This document shows, piece by piece, positions 1 through 8,232 of a stretch of 64,000 nucleotides of DNA (positions are counted from its first letter, which is position 1; the number at the start of each line of letters is the position of its first letter). Origin of the DNA: Streptomyces sp. NBC_00162 (GTDB taxonomy: Bacteria; Actinomycetota; Actinomycetes; Streptomycetales; Streptomycetaceae); assembly GCF_024611995.1 (NCBI RefSeq), contig NZ_CP102509.1, positions 7,936,001 to 8,000,000 on the forward strand, given 5' to 3'. The position numbers were made by a program, and so were the translations under genes. The notes below the pieces were generated by a model that saw only the letters and a program-made list of their open reading frames with translations, was not told where the DNA came from and did not search any database.

Positions 1-2
1 AC

Positions 3-383
3 ACCGAGGTCTCCTTCGTCCCGCTGTACGAGAACCAGCCCGTGTTCGGCGATGTGGACCAGGAGCTGCGCGGTCAGGGCTTCATCCCGCACGCCTTCGC
101 GGCGGTCAAGCGCTGGCCGATCGCCCCCGTGGTCTTCGGGGGCGACTTCCGGCAGGCCCGGCACCAGCTCCTGGAAGCCGACGTCGTGTACGTGCGCGAC
201 TTCGGACACCCCGAGTCCATGACCGACGAGCAGCTCAAGCAGCTGGCCCTGGTCGCCCACCACGTCTACGACTCCACCGACCTGGCCTACCACTGCCTCA
301 GCCAGCTGAGCGTGCGGGGCCTTGCCGTTCCCGACGCGCCGAACCGCTTCCTCGCCGCGCTGGGGTCCGCCAACCGAACGTAG
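3..383 (+). CDS. FkbM-family methyltransferase, C-terminal part (truncated by window edge)
   Basis: The frame is open from the first base and ends in TAG, giving 126 residues with no start inside the window, so this is the C-terminal part of a longer gene. The opening segment reads EVSFVPLYENQPVFGDVD, which matches the C-terminal block of FkbM-type SAM-dependent methyltransferases (short hydrophobic stretch, Tyr, then Q-P-x-F-G-x-[IV]-D). The family O-methylates sugars or polyketides; the SAM-binding half lies outside the window, so substrate cannot be judged. It ends 18 bp before the convergent WYL regulator. Family call is from pattern memory and moderately sure. Confidence 0.6.
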   Translation, partial: TEVSFVPLYENQPVFGDVDQELRGQGFIPHAFAAVKRWPIAPVVFGGDFRQARHQLLEADVVYVRDFGHPESMTDEQLKQLALVAHHVYDSTDLAYHCLSQLSVRGLAVPDAPNRFLAALGSANRT

Positions 384-401
384 CCAGAGGGCCTCTTCAC
401 C

Positions 402-1370
402 TCAGGGGGCAGACGGTGTGGAGCGGGCGTAGCGGCCGGCGAGGCGACGGAGGTGAGTGACCAGTTCCGCGGGCTCGGTGACGTCGAAGTCGAAATCGAG
501 CATGCCGAGGTGGACGGCGAGGGTCTGGACCGTGTCGGCGCCGGTGATCAGGACGCAGCTGTCGGCGTCGATGGCCTCGACGGTGCCGACCGCGGGGTTG
601 ATCTGCTCGATCACCGCCGTCGCCGGGGCATGGACGGTCACCCGCGCGTGGTGGCGCCAGGCCGCGCCCGACACCCGTTGGGAGACGTACGCCGCGGCGT
701 CGCCGCCGGGCAGTTCGCGCGGGGCGAAGCGCGGTCCGGTCGGGGTGCGGGGCTGGATCCGGTCGACCCTGAAGGTCCGCCAGTCCTCGCGCTCGACGTC
801 CCACGCCACCAGGTACCAGCGGCGCCCCCAGTTCACCGCCCGATATGGCTCCACGATGCGGCGGGTGGGCGAGCCCGCGTGGTCCAGGTAGTCGAAGCGC
901 AGCCGTTCCCGGTCGCGGCAGGCGGACACCAGGATCGTCAGCACGTCCGCGGACACGGTCGGGGCCGGACGGTCGGCCGGCACGGCCACGGTGTACGCCG
1001 TGAGGGTCCGTACCCGTCGGCGCAGCCGCGAGGGCAGTACCTGTTCCAGCTTGGCCAGCGCCCGCAGTGAGGTCTCCTCGGTGCCGGGGACGGCGCCCTG
1101 TGCGGCGGTACGCAGCGCGATCGTCACCGCGACGGCCTCCTCGTCGTCGAGCAGCAGCGGGGGCATCGCCGCCCCGGCGCCCAGCCGGTAGCCGCCGGTG
1201 GTTCCGCGCGTGGCGTCCACGGGATAGCCGAGCTCGCGCAGCCGTTCCATGTCGTTGCGGACGGTGCGGCCGCTCACCCCGAGGCGCTCGGCCAGTTCGG
1301 ATCCCGGCCAGGCCCGGGAGGTCTGCAGCAGGGAGAGCAGACGCAGCAAGCGTGCGGAGGTATCGAGCAT
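402..1370 (-). CDS. WYL-domain transcriptional regulator (YafY type)
   Basis: A 322-residue regulator. Residues about 5-60 form an HTH_11-type winged helix (SELAERLGVSGRTVRNDMERL). The middle and C-terminal parts hold a WYL domain, with RRWYLVAWDVEREDWRTFRV near residues 190-215, followed by a C-terminal extension. WYL domains are thought to sense small ligands or nucleic acids. It is divergent from the epoxide-hydrolase-like gene across only 63 bp, so it probably controls that gene and itself from the shared gap. ATG start; length is normal for the family. Confidence 0.9.
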   Translation of the reverse strand: MLDTSARLLRLLSLLQTSRAWPGSELAERLGVSGRTVRNDMERLRELGYPVDATRGTTGGYRLGAGAAMPPLLLDDEEAVAVTIALRTAAQGAVPGTEETSLRALAKLEQVLPSRLRRRVRTLTAYTVAVPADRPAPTVSADVLTILVSACRDRERLRFDYLDHAGSPTRRIVEPYRAVNWGRRWYLVAWDVEREDWRTFRVDRIQPRTPTGPRFAPRELPGGDAAAYVSQRVSGAAWRHHARVTVHAPATAVIEQINPAVGTVEAIDADSCVLITGADTVQTLAVHLGMLDFDFDVTEPAELVTHLRRLAGRYARSTPSAP

Positions 1371-1433
1371 GAGGACCAGCCTGGTGTGTCATTAGGAACG
1401 TATCGTGCCTATATTGAGAATACTGTCTTACCC
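1371..1433. promoter_or_regulatory. Divergent promoter gap, WYL regulator / hydrolase homologue
   Basis: This 63-bp gap is clearly more AT-rich than its surroundings. On the plus strand TATATT at 1410-1415 could be a -10 box, giving a very short leader before the ATG at 1434, which has no recognisable Shine-Dalgarno sequence. Both genes must have their promoters here. The -35 element and operator cannot be fixed by eye. Confidence 0.4.
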
Positions 1434-2579
1434 ATGGAGACCAGCAGCAACACAGACGCCCGGATCCACCCGTTCCGCATCGACGTCCCGCAGGACGAGC
1501 TCGACGACCTGCGCGACCGGCTGGCACGTACCCGCTGGGGCAGCGAGATCCCCGGATCCGGCTGGAGCCGGGGCGTGCCCACCGACTACCTCAAGGCCCT
1601 GGCCGCGTACTGGGCCGACGGTTTCGACTGGCGCAAGGCGGAGGCGGAACTCAACGAGTTCCCCCAGTTCACCACCGAGATCGACGGCCAGAACATCCAC
1701 TTCCTCCACGTCCGTTCGCAGAACCCGGCGGCGCTCCCGCTGCTTCTGCTGCATGACTGGCCCTGCTCGTTCGTGCAGTTCGTCGAGGTCATCCGGCCGC
1801 TGACGGAGGACTTCCACGTCATCGTGACCTCCACGCCCGGCACCGGATTCTCCGGTCCGCTCGGCGAGGCCGGCTGGAACACCCGCCGCATCGCGGGCGC
1901 GTTCGTCGAGCTGATGGATCGGCTCGGGTACACCTCCTACGGCGTCCAGGGAACGGGCGGCGGCGCCTGGATCGCCGCCGAGATGGGGCGTCAGGCACCC
2001 GAGCGGGTCACCGGCATCCACGTCAACGGCCTGGTCACCTTCCCTTCCGGAGACCCTGCCGAATTCGACGGACTGACCGCGCCCGAGCAGGAACGGCTGG
2101 CCCGGCTGGAGGACTTCCAGCAGGACAAGATGGGCTTCAACGCCATCCAGTCCACCCGCCCGCAGACCCTCGCCTACGGTCTGCACGACTCGCCTGTCGG
2201 CCAACTCGCCTGGATCGCCGAGAAGTTCAAGGAGTGGACGGATCCCGCTGCCGAACTCCCCGAGGACGCCGTGGGCCGCGACCGACTGCTGACCAACGTC
2301 AGCGTCTACTGGTTCAGCGGCACGGCCGGCTCCTCCGCGAACCTCTACTACGAGTCGGGCCACGACCCGAGCGCCTGGGCCCCGAAGCCGCGCGGCACCG
2401 TCCCGACCGGAGTGGCCGTCGCCCTGCGCACGGACATCGCCATCCGCCGCTTCGCCGAGCGGGACCACAACATCACCCACTGGACCGAGCTGGAGCAGGG
2501 CGGCAATTTCCTCGCGCTGGAGCAGCCGGAGGCGTTCGTCACCGAGGTCCGCGCCTTCTTCCGTACGCTCGGCGCCTGA
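1434..2579 (+). CDS. Epoxide hydrolase family protein lacking catalytic residues
   Basis: A 381-residue alpha/beta-hydrolase of the microsomal-type epoxide hydrolase family: an N-terminal EHN domain (about residues 8-115; IHPFRIDVPQDELDDLRDRL) then the hydrolase fold. Residues that define the enzyme are altered. The usual HGWPGS oxyanion motif reads HDWPCS; the nucleophile motif GGDWG reads TGGG around residues 174-177, so the Asp is gone; and the usual GGHF catalytic His is Asn at about 358 (GGNF). The frame is otherwise intact, so it is probably a non-epoxide enzyme or a binding protein rather than a pseudogene. ATG at 1434 begins the EHN domain. Divergent from the WYL regulator. Confidence 0.8.
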   Translation: METSSNTDARIHPFRIDVPQDELDDLRDRLARTRWGSEIPGSGWSRGVPTDYLKALAAYWADGFDWRKAEAELNEFPQFTTEIDGQNIHFLHVRSQNPAALPLLLLHDWPCSFVQFVEVIRPLTEDFHVIVTSTPGTGFSGPLGEAGWNTRRIAGAFVELMDRLGYTSYGVQGTGGGAWIAAEMGRQAPERVTGIHVNGLVTFPSGDPAEFDGLTAPEQERLARLEDFQQDKMGFNAIQSTRPQTLAYGLHDSPVGQLAWIAEKFKEWTDPAAELPEDAVGRDRLLTNVSVYWFSGTAGSSANLYYESGHDPSAWAPKPRGTVPTGVAVALRTDIAIRRFAERDHNITHWTELEQGGNFLALEQPEAFVTEVRAFFRTLGA

Positions 2580-2604
2580 CGCCTGCGGGCCCGGGCGGTT
2601 CCGC

Positions 2605-3849
2605 TCACCTTCGGGCGGCCGGGTCCTGGTCCGGGGCCGTCTCCGGGGACTTGGCGGGGAACGGCCCCGCGGCCAGTACGGGCGTGCCGGGGGTGCGGCG
2701 ACGTCCGATCCAGGCAGCCGCGGGTTCGGTGTAACGGGCGGTCAGCGGGCCGATCACGACGAGGATGAGGACGTAGGCGGTGGCCAGCGGCCCGAGGGCC
2801 GGTTCGATGCCGGCGGTGACGGCGAGACCGGCGATGACGATGGAGAACTCGCCGCGGGCCACGAGGGTGCCCCCGGCTCGCCAGCGGCCCTTGACCCCGA
2901 TTCCGGCGCGCCGCGCGGCCCAGTACCCGGTGGCGATCTTCGTGCCGGCGGTGACCAGGGCGAGCGCGAGAGCGGGCAGCAGGACGGGCGGGATGCTGGC
3001 GGGGTCGGTGTGCAGGCCGAAGAAGACGAAGAACACCGCGGCGAACAGGTCCCGCAGCGGACTGAGCAGGGTGTGCGTGCCCTCGGCCACCTCGCCCGAG
3101 AGGGCGATGCCGACCAGGAACGCGCCGACCGCGGCGGACACCTGGAGCTGCTGGGCGATGCCGGCCACCAGCAGGGTCAGACCCAGCACCACGAGGAGGA
3201 GCTTCTCCGGGTCGTCGCTGGAGACGAAGCGGGAGATGAGCCGCCCGTAGCGGACGGCGACGAATAGGACCGCGCCCGCGACGCCGAGGGCGATGGCCAG
3301 GGTCACGCTGCCGGCGGCCAGACTCACCCCGGCGAGGAGCGCGGTGACGATGGGCAGGTAGACGGCCATGGCCAGGTCCTCGAGGACCAGGATGCTGAGG
3401 ACGACCGGGGTCTCGCGGTTGCCGAGCCGGCCCAGGTCTCCCATGACCTTGGCGATGACACCGGAGGAGGAGATCCAGGTGACGCCCGCCAGGACCACCG
3501 CGGCGACGGGGCCCCAGCCCATCAGCAGCGCGGCCACCGCGCCGGGCACGGCGTTCAGGGTGAAGTCGACCAGGCCGGCGGGGTACTGGGTCTTGAGGTT
3601 GGAGACCAGGTCACTGGCGGTGTACTCCAGGCCCAGCATCAGGAGCAACAGGATGACGCCGATCTCGGCGCCGATGGCCACGAACTCCTCGCTCGCGCCC
3701 ATGGGCAGCAGTCCGCCGGTGCCGAAGGCGAGTCCGGCCAGCAGATAGAGGGGTATCGGCGAGAAGTGGAAGCGTCCGGCGACCCGGCCCAGCAGGCCCA
3801 GGCCCAGAATGATCGCACCGAACTCGATCAGGAAGACTGCGGAGTGCAC
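2605..3849 (-). CDS. K+/H+ antiporter, CPA2 family (KhtU-like)
   Basis: A 414-residue membrane protein with about 12 hydrophobic segments and no cytoplasmic NAD-binding tail. The order and motifs (LLLLMLGLEYTASDL, VGAFLVGIALSGEVAEGTH, KIATGYWAARRAGIG) fit the CPA2 Na+/H+ exchanger family. The GTG start at 3849 lies six bases after the end of the upstream TrkA-C gene, so the two form an operon. A regulatory subunit plus membrane subunit matches YhaTU/KhtTU of Bacillus, a K+(NH4+)/H+ antiporter. The assignment to K+ is by analogy. Confidence 0.85.
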   Translation of the reverse strand: MHSAVFLIEFGAIILGLGLLGRVAGRFHFSPIPLYLLAGLAFGTGGLLPMGASEEFVAIGAEIGVILLLLMLGLEYTASDLVSNLKTQYPAGLVDFTLNAVPGAVAALLMGWGPVAAVVLAGVTWISSSGVIAKVMGDLGRLGNRETPVVLSILVLEDLAMAVYLPIVTALLAGVSLAAGSVTLAIALGVAGAVLFVAVRYGRLISRFVSSDDPEKLLLVVLGLTLLVAGIAQQLQVSAAVGAFLVGIALSGEVAEGTHTLLSPLRDLFAAVFFVFFGLHTDPASIPPVLLPALALALVTAGTKIATGYWAARRAGIGVKGRWRAGGTLVARGEFSIVIAGLAVTAGIEPALGPLATAYVLILVVIGPLTARYTEPAAAWIGRRRTPGTPVLAAGPFPAKSPETAPDQDPAARR

Positions 3850-3855
3850 GCGCGG

Positions 3856-4326
3856 TCACTCCCGTCCGAGTATGGAGGCCGCCGCGTCGACGCCTTCGCG
3901 GGTGCCGATCACGATGAGGGTGTCCCCGCCTGCGAGGCGGAAGTCGGGCGTGGGGGAGGGGCGGGCTTCCGCACGCCGCAGGACGGCCACGATCGACGCG
4001 CCCGTCTCGGTCCGCATACGGGTCTCTCCCAGCAGTCGGCCGTTCCAGTACGAGTGCGCGGACAGCTCGATGCGCTCGGCGACCAGGCCCAGGTCCGTGG
4101 TGTGCAGGAGGTTGGGACTGTGGTGGGAGGGCATCAGGGCGTCGATCAGCGAGGTGGTCTCCGCCCCGGTCAGGTGCAGGGACTGCGCGCAGGCGTCGGG
4201 GTCGTCGGCGCGGTAGACGTTCACCGTCCGGGTGCCGTCCCGGTGGGCGATCACCGACAGGTGGCGGTGTTCGCGGGTGGTGAGGTCGTACTGGACCCCG
4301 ATGCCGGGCAGTGGCGTGGTGCTCAT
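3856..4326 (-). CDS. Antiporter regulatory subunit with TrkA-C (RCK_C) domain
   Basis: A 156-residue soluble protein. The C-terminal third (about residues 75-155; FRLAGGDTLIVIGTREGVDAA) is a TrkA-C/RCK_C fold, the part that binds small ligands such as c-di-AMP in KhtT proteins. The N-terminal half, beginning MSTTPLPGIGVQYDL, resembles the KhtT N-terminal domain. The ATG at 4326 is preferred because it begins this domain. Its stop lies six bases upstream of the antiporter start, so the two are probably co-translated and form one complex at the membrane. Confidence 0.85.
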   Translation of the reverse strand: MSTTPLPGIGVQYDLTTREHRHLSVIAHRDGTRTVNVYRADDPDACAQSLHLTGAETTSLIDALMPSHHSPNLLHTTDLGLVAERIELSAHSYWNGRLLGETRMRTETGASIVAVLRRAEARPSPTPDFRLAGGDTLIVIGTREGVDAAASILGRE

Positions 4327-4570
4327 CCGTGGAGCAGGCACAGCTCTGTCCCCCCTTGTTCGTGTTCGGCTGTGGAGCGGCGCGGCGGCGCAGGCGGCGC
4401 ACGCGGCGCAGGCCTGGCGGGAGGCAGGAGCCCGGTGCCGCGGGGGCTCATGGTGCCACCTCGCGGAGGGGGTGGGATATGGGTGTTGGCACGGATGGAC
4501 AAGCCCCCCGGCGGACGACAGGCTGGGGCGGGGACACGGCTCGGATGCGGGAGTGAGGGGAGAGACGATC

Positions 4571-5563
4571 ATGTCGCTGTACTGGCGGATCTTCCTGCTC
4601 AACGCGGCCGTCCTCGTCGCGGCCGTCCTGCTGCTGCTCGGCCCGGTCACCGTCTCCACCCCGGTCCTCTTCGGAGAGGCCGTCGTGCTGCTCGCCGGAC
4701 TGGTGGCCATGCTGATCGCCAACGCCGTCCTGCTCCGCATCGGCCTGGCCCCCCTCGGCCGGCTGACCCGCGCGATGACCGCGGTCGACCTGCTGCGCCC
4801 CGGCAGCCGGGCCAGAGTGGAGGGCCCCGGCGAAGTCGCCGAACTGACCACCTCCTTCAACGCCATGCTCGGCAGGCTCGAAGCCGAGCGCGCCACCAGC
4901 AGTGCCCGCGCCCTCTCCGCGCAGGAAGCCGAACGACGGCGCATCGCCCAGGAACTCCACGACGAGGTCGGCCAGACCCTCACCGCGGTGCTCCTCCAGC
5001 TCAAGCACGTCGCCGACCGCGCCCCGGCCCCCTTGCGCGAGGACCTCCACCAGGTACAGGAGACCACCCGCACCAGCCTGGACGAGATCCGCCGCATCGC
5101 CCGCCGGCTGCGCCCCGGCGTCCTGGAGGAACTCGGCCTGCACAGCGCCCTGCGGGCTCTGACGGCGGAGTTCACCACCGGATCGCTGAGGGTGCGCCAC
5201 GTCATCGCCCCAGGCCTGCCCTCACTGGACGACGCGGCCGAACTCGTCGTCTACCGGGTCGCCCAGGAGGCCCTGACCAACGCGGTACGCCACGCGGGCG
5301 CGAGCGATGTCGAGGTGCACCTCTCCAGCGGGCCGGGCGGGCAGGGCGGCCCGGGCGGGGCGGTCCGGCTGCTGGTGCGGGACAACGGCAAGGGCATCCG
5401 CCGCGCCGCCGAGGGCGCGGGGATCCAGGGCATGCGGGAACGGGCCCTGCTGATCGGCGCCGACCTCGCCGTCGCAGACGCACCGCACGGCGGAACCGAT
5501 GTACGGCTGGACGTCCCCGTCAGCGACGCCACCACCGACGGCCTTGGGAGGGGGAACCGATGA
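4571..5563 (+). CDS. Sensor histidine kinase, NarL/HisKA_3 type
   Basis: A 330-residue sensor. Two hydrophobic segments (about residues 8-24 and 34-55) leave almost no extracytoplasmic loop, so the signal is probably sensed in or at the membrane. HAMP follows (about 57-110), then the HisKA_3 dimerisation box with phospho-acceptor His130 (RRIAQELHDEVGQTL), then a HATPase domain with EALTNAVRHA and DNGKGI. The frame stays open upstream, but the ATG at 4571 begins the first membrane segment. It overlaps the response regulator by 4 bp (ATGA), so the pair is coupled. Confidence 0.92.
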   Translation: MSLYWRIFLLNAAVLVAAVLLLLGPVTVSTPVLFGEAVVLLAGLVAMLIANAVLLRIGLAPLGRLTRAMTAVDLLRPGSRARVEGPGEVAELTTSFNAMLGRLEAERATSSARALSAQEAERRRIAQELHDEVGQTLTAVLLQLKHVADRAPAPLREDLHQVQETTRTSLDEIRRIARRLRPGVLEELGLHSALRALTAEFTTGSLRVRHVIAPGLPSLDDAAELVVYRVAQEALTNAVRHAGASDVEVHLSSGPGGQGGPGGAVRLLVRDNGKGIRRAAEGAGIQGMRERALLIGADLAVADAPHGGTDVRLDVPVSDATTDGLGRGNR

Positions 5564-6225
5564 CCGCACCGGAACGGGCGCCGACCCGGGTCCTGCTGGC
5601 CGACGACCACGCCCTCGTACGGCGCGGGGTCAAGCTCATCCTCGATGCCGAGCCGGACCTGACGGTGGTCGCCGAGGCCGGGGACGGAGCGGAGGCCGTC
5701 GCCCTGGCCCGTACCGAAGAGGTGGACCTCGCCGTCCTGGACGTCGCGATGCCCCGCATGACCGGACTGCAGGCCGCACGGGAACTCTCGCGGCTGCGGC
5801 CGGACCTGCGCATCCTCATCCTGACCATGTACGACAACGAGCAGTACTTCTTCGAGGCCCTGAAAGCCGGGGCCGCGGGCTACGTCCCCAAGTCGGTCGC
5901 CGACCGGGACCTCGTCGAGGCGTGCCGTGCGGCGATCCGGGACGAGCCGTTCATCTACCCCGGTGCCGAGACCACCCTCATCCGCAACTATCTTGACCGC
6001 GCCCGCCAAGGGGACCCGCTGCCCGCGCGGGCGATCACCGAGCGCGAGGAGGAGATCCTCAAGCTCGTCGCCGAAGGACACTCCTCGAAGGAGATCGGGG
6101 ACCTCCTCGTCATCAGCGCGAAAACGGTGGAGCGCCACCGCGCGAACCTGCTCCAGAAGCTGGGGATGCGCGATCGCCTGGAACTGACCCGCTACGCGAT
6201 CCGGGTCGGCCTGATCGAGCCGTAG
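5560..6225 (+). CDS. Response regulator, NarL/LuxR type
   Basis: A 221-residue response regulator. The receiver domain spans about residues 9-125 with the acidic pair DD15-16, phospho-acceptor Asp61 (LAVLDVAMP) and a conserved Lys in PKSVADRDL. A LuxR-type HTH follows (about 150-215; ITEREEEILKLVAEGHSSKEIG, with KTVERHRANLLQKLGM). It is translationally coupled to the preceding kinase. Targets are unknown; the antiporter pair on the opposite strand is an obvious candidate only by position. Confidence 0.93.
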   Translation: MTAPERAPTRVLLADDHALVRRGVKLILDAEPDLTVVAEAGDGAEAVALARTEEVDLAVLDVAMPRMTGLQAARELSRLRPDLRILILTMYDNEQYFFEALKAGAAGYVPKSVADRDLVEACRAAIRDEPFIYPGAETTLIRNYLDRARQGDPLPARAITEREEEILKLVAEGHSSKEIGDLLVISAKTVERHRANLLQKLGMRDRLELTRYAIRVGLIEP

Positions 6226-6265
6226 CCGACCCGGATGGCGAATGCCGTGGCCAGGGCTACGCAGG

Positions 6266-7102
6266 TTACGCAGCCACCGGCGTGAAGGGGTGGATCGCGT
6301 CCGCCCCGGGCTGTACGACGCCGAAGCTGCTCTCCGGTACCTCGTTCCACGCGCCGGGCAGATCGCCGAGGGGTTCGGACACCACAAGGCGGGTCTCGTC
6401 GGACACTTCCTGGAGGAACTGCATGTCGGGGTGCAGCTTGCGCAGCGAGTCCACCCGGCTGCTGTAGAAGAGCGACCGAGAGGCGCCCTGGCTGGAGTAG
6501 CGGAAGGCCCACACGGTCGTTCCGTCACTGACGGCGACCGTCATCTGCATCGGGAACTCCACGCCGTGCTCGTGGCCGACGCGCTCGATCACCCCCACCA
6601 TCCTGGCGACGGCGCCCGGCGGGTCCTCCTCCAAGCCGAAGGTGAGCGCGAGGTAGAACATCGTCTCCGAGTCCGTCGTCCCCTCGATCTCGGAGTACAG
6701 CGCGGGGTCCACGAGCAGGGTGAGGTCCCGCCGCATGGCGTGGAAGCCGGCGACGGAGCCGTTGTGCATCCACATCCAACGACCGTGCCGGAAGGGATGA
6801 CAGTTCGTCTGCTGCACCGCGGTACCCGTTGACGCACGGATGTGGGCGAAGAACAACGGGGAGCGGACGTGATCCGCGAGCTCCCGCAGGTTGCGGTTGT
6901 TCCAGGCGGGGCCGACGTCCCTGAGGAGCGCCGGGGTGTCGCTGTTCTCGTGTGCGTACCATCCGACACCGAACCCGTCGCCGTTCGTCGTCTCCACACC
7001 CAGCTTGGAGTGCAGGCTCTGGTCGATCAGCGAGTGGGCAGGTTTGTACAGAATGGTGTCGAGCAGCATAGGCGTTCCTGAATACGCGAGCCATCGGCAC
7101 AT
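6266..7102 (-). CDS. Class II glutamine amidotransferase (YafJ/EgtC-like)
   Basis: A 278-residue protein beginning M-C-R-W-L-A-Y, so the catalytic N-terminal Cys2 is exposed after Met removal, which fixes the start. Further marks of the Ntn glutaminase fold are GDGFGVGWY (about 42-50), FAHIRAST (about 86-93) and MHNGSVAGF (about 112-120). The family hydrolyses gamma-glutamyl amides. The relative EgtC acts in ergothioneine synthesis, but no other egt gene is here, so the role is open. It is transcribed away from the two-component system that follows. Confidence 0.88.
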   Translation of the reverse strand: MCRWLAYSGTPMLLDTILYKPAHSLIDQSLHSKLGVETTNGDGFGVGWYAHENSDTPALLRDVGPAWNNRNLRELADHVRSPLFFAHIRASTGTAVQQTNCHPFRHGRWMWMHNGSVAGFHAMRRDLTLLVDPALYSEIEGTTDSETMFYLALTFGLEEDPPGAVARMVGVIERVGHEHGVEFPMQMTVAVSDGTTVWAFRYSSQGASRSLFYSSRVDSLRKLHPDMQFLQEVSDETRLVVSEPLGDLPGAWNEVPESSFGVVQPGADAIHPFTPVAA

Positions 7103-7484
7103 TGGCGCTCACCTGAGTTCTTCGTTCTGCCGCGCGAATCCGCGGCGCTCGAGCAGCTCGGTCCGACCGGCTGGAAAGCATCCGGACCCGCCGGAATCCC
7201 GCTTGTGTCATTCGGCCCCGGATCGGGGGGTGGCACGACTTCGCCCATCACTCTCTGCTCCCATTCTCCGGTCCTCCGCTGGTGATCGCCATGCGGGAGG
7301 CGCGGGACGGTCGTCGAGAGTTTTGTATCGGCCGGGTATCAGCGAGCGCTTGGTTGTCCATCGGATCAGTGGGCCGGGCTGCCGCGCCCGATGTCTGCCA
7401 TATCGTTTCTTTCGGGTCGCCGTCCGCGCGTGCGTGGACACGGGACCCGTGCCACACGACCGTCCGAACAGGAGTCATCTGCCC
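7103..7484. promoter_or_regulatory. 382-bp divergent control region with a dyad operator
   Basis: No gene is supported here. The clearest element is a dyad at 7434-7455: GTGG, one extra A, CACGGG, central A, CCCGTG, CCAC, which is perfect except for the single bulged A. It ends 30 bases before the GTG start of the response regulator and overlaps where a promoter or leader should lie. A second inverted repeat, GCCGCG/CGCGGC at 7129-7146, sits just upstream of the amidotransferase. AGGAG at 7470-7474 is the ribosome-binding site for the response regulator. Confidence 0.5.
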
Positions 7485-8228
7485 GTGTCCCCGTCCACCC
7501 CGGCTGCTCCGGCCTCTCCGCGACCTGTTCGCGTGCTGCTGGTGGAGGACGACGACCTGATGCGGCGGTCCTTCACCGTCGCCCTCGAGCGCTACGGCTA
7601 CCGGATGAAGACCGCGGCCGACGGGCTGGAGGGGCTGGACCTCTTCCGCGACGAAAGCTTCGACCTGCTGATTCTGGATGTGATGCTGCCCGGTCTGGAC
7701 GGTATCGGCCTGTGCCGCAGAGTCCGGGAGACCAGCCTGGTGCCGGTCCTGATGATGTCCGCTCGCGGAGACGGGCTCGACGTCGTCGCCGGTCTGGAGG
7801 CCGGGGCGGACGACTACGTGGTCAAGCCCGTGGACACCTACGTACTCGTGGCACGCATCCGTTCGCTGCTGCGGCGGGCGACGTACGCGCCCGTTCCGGG
7901 ACCCGGGCCGGCCACCGGCGACGGGCCGGCACCGTCCGAGGGGCAGGTGCTGGTCTTCGGGGACCTGACCATCGACACCGGTGGCCTGGAGGTGTTCGTC
8001 TCCGGAAGCCCGGTGGCGCTGACCCCGACCGAACTGAAGCTGCTGCTGGCGTTCGCCGCCCACCCGGGCATCGTGCTGGAGCGGCACACCCTCCTGCGCG
8101 ACGTCTGGGACTACGGCTGGGACGGCGACAGCCGGGTCGTGGACCTGTGCGTGCAACGGCTGCGCAGCAAGCTGGGCCGGGACCGGATCGAAACGGTCCG
8201 CGGCTTCGGCTACAAGCTCAGGCGCTGA
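7485..8228 (+). CDS. Response regulator, OmpR/PhoB type
   Basis: A 247-residue regulator. The receiver domain occupies about residues 15-128 with acidic residues E21/D22/D23, phospho-acceptor Asp65 (LLILDVMLP) and Lys in DDYVVKPVD. A Pro/Gly-rich linker (about 136-152) leads to an OmpR winged helix ending ETVRGFGYKLRR. The frame is open far upstream; GTG at 7485 is chosen because it has AGGAG 10 bases upstream and directly precedes the receiver fold. The histidine kinase begins 4 bp after its stop. Confidence 0.92.
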   Translation: MSPSTPAAPASPRPVRVLLVEDDDLMRRSFTVALERYGYRMKTAADGLEGLDLFRDESFDLLILDVMLPGLDGIGLCRRVRETSLVPVLMMSARGDGLDVVAGLEAGADDYVVKPVDTYVLVARIRSLLRRATYAPVPGPGPATGDGPAPSEGQVLVFGDLTIDTGGLEVFVSGSPVALTPTELKLLLAFAAHPGIVLERHTLLRDVWDYGWDGDSRVVDLCVQRLRSKLGRDRIETVRGFGYKLRR

Positions 8229-8232
8229 GCCG

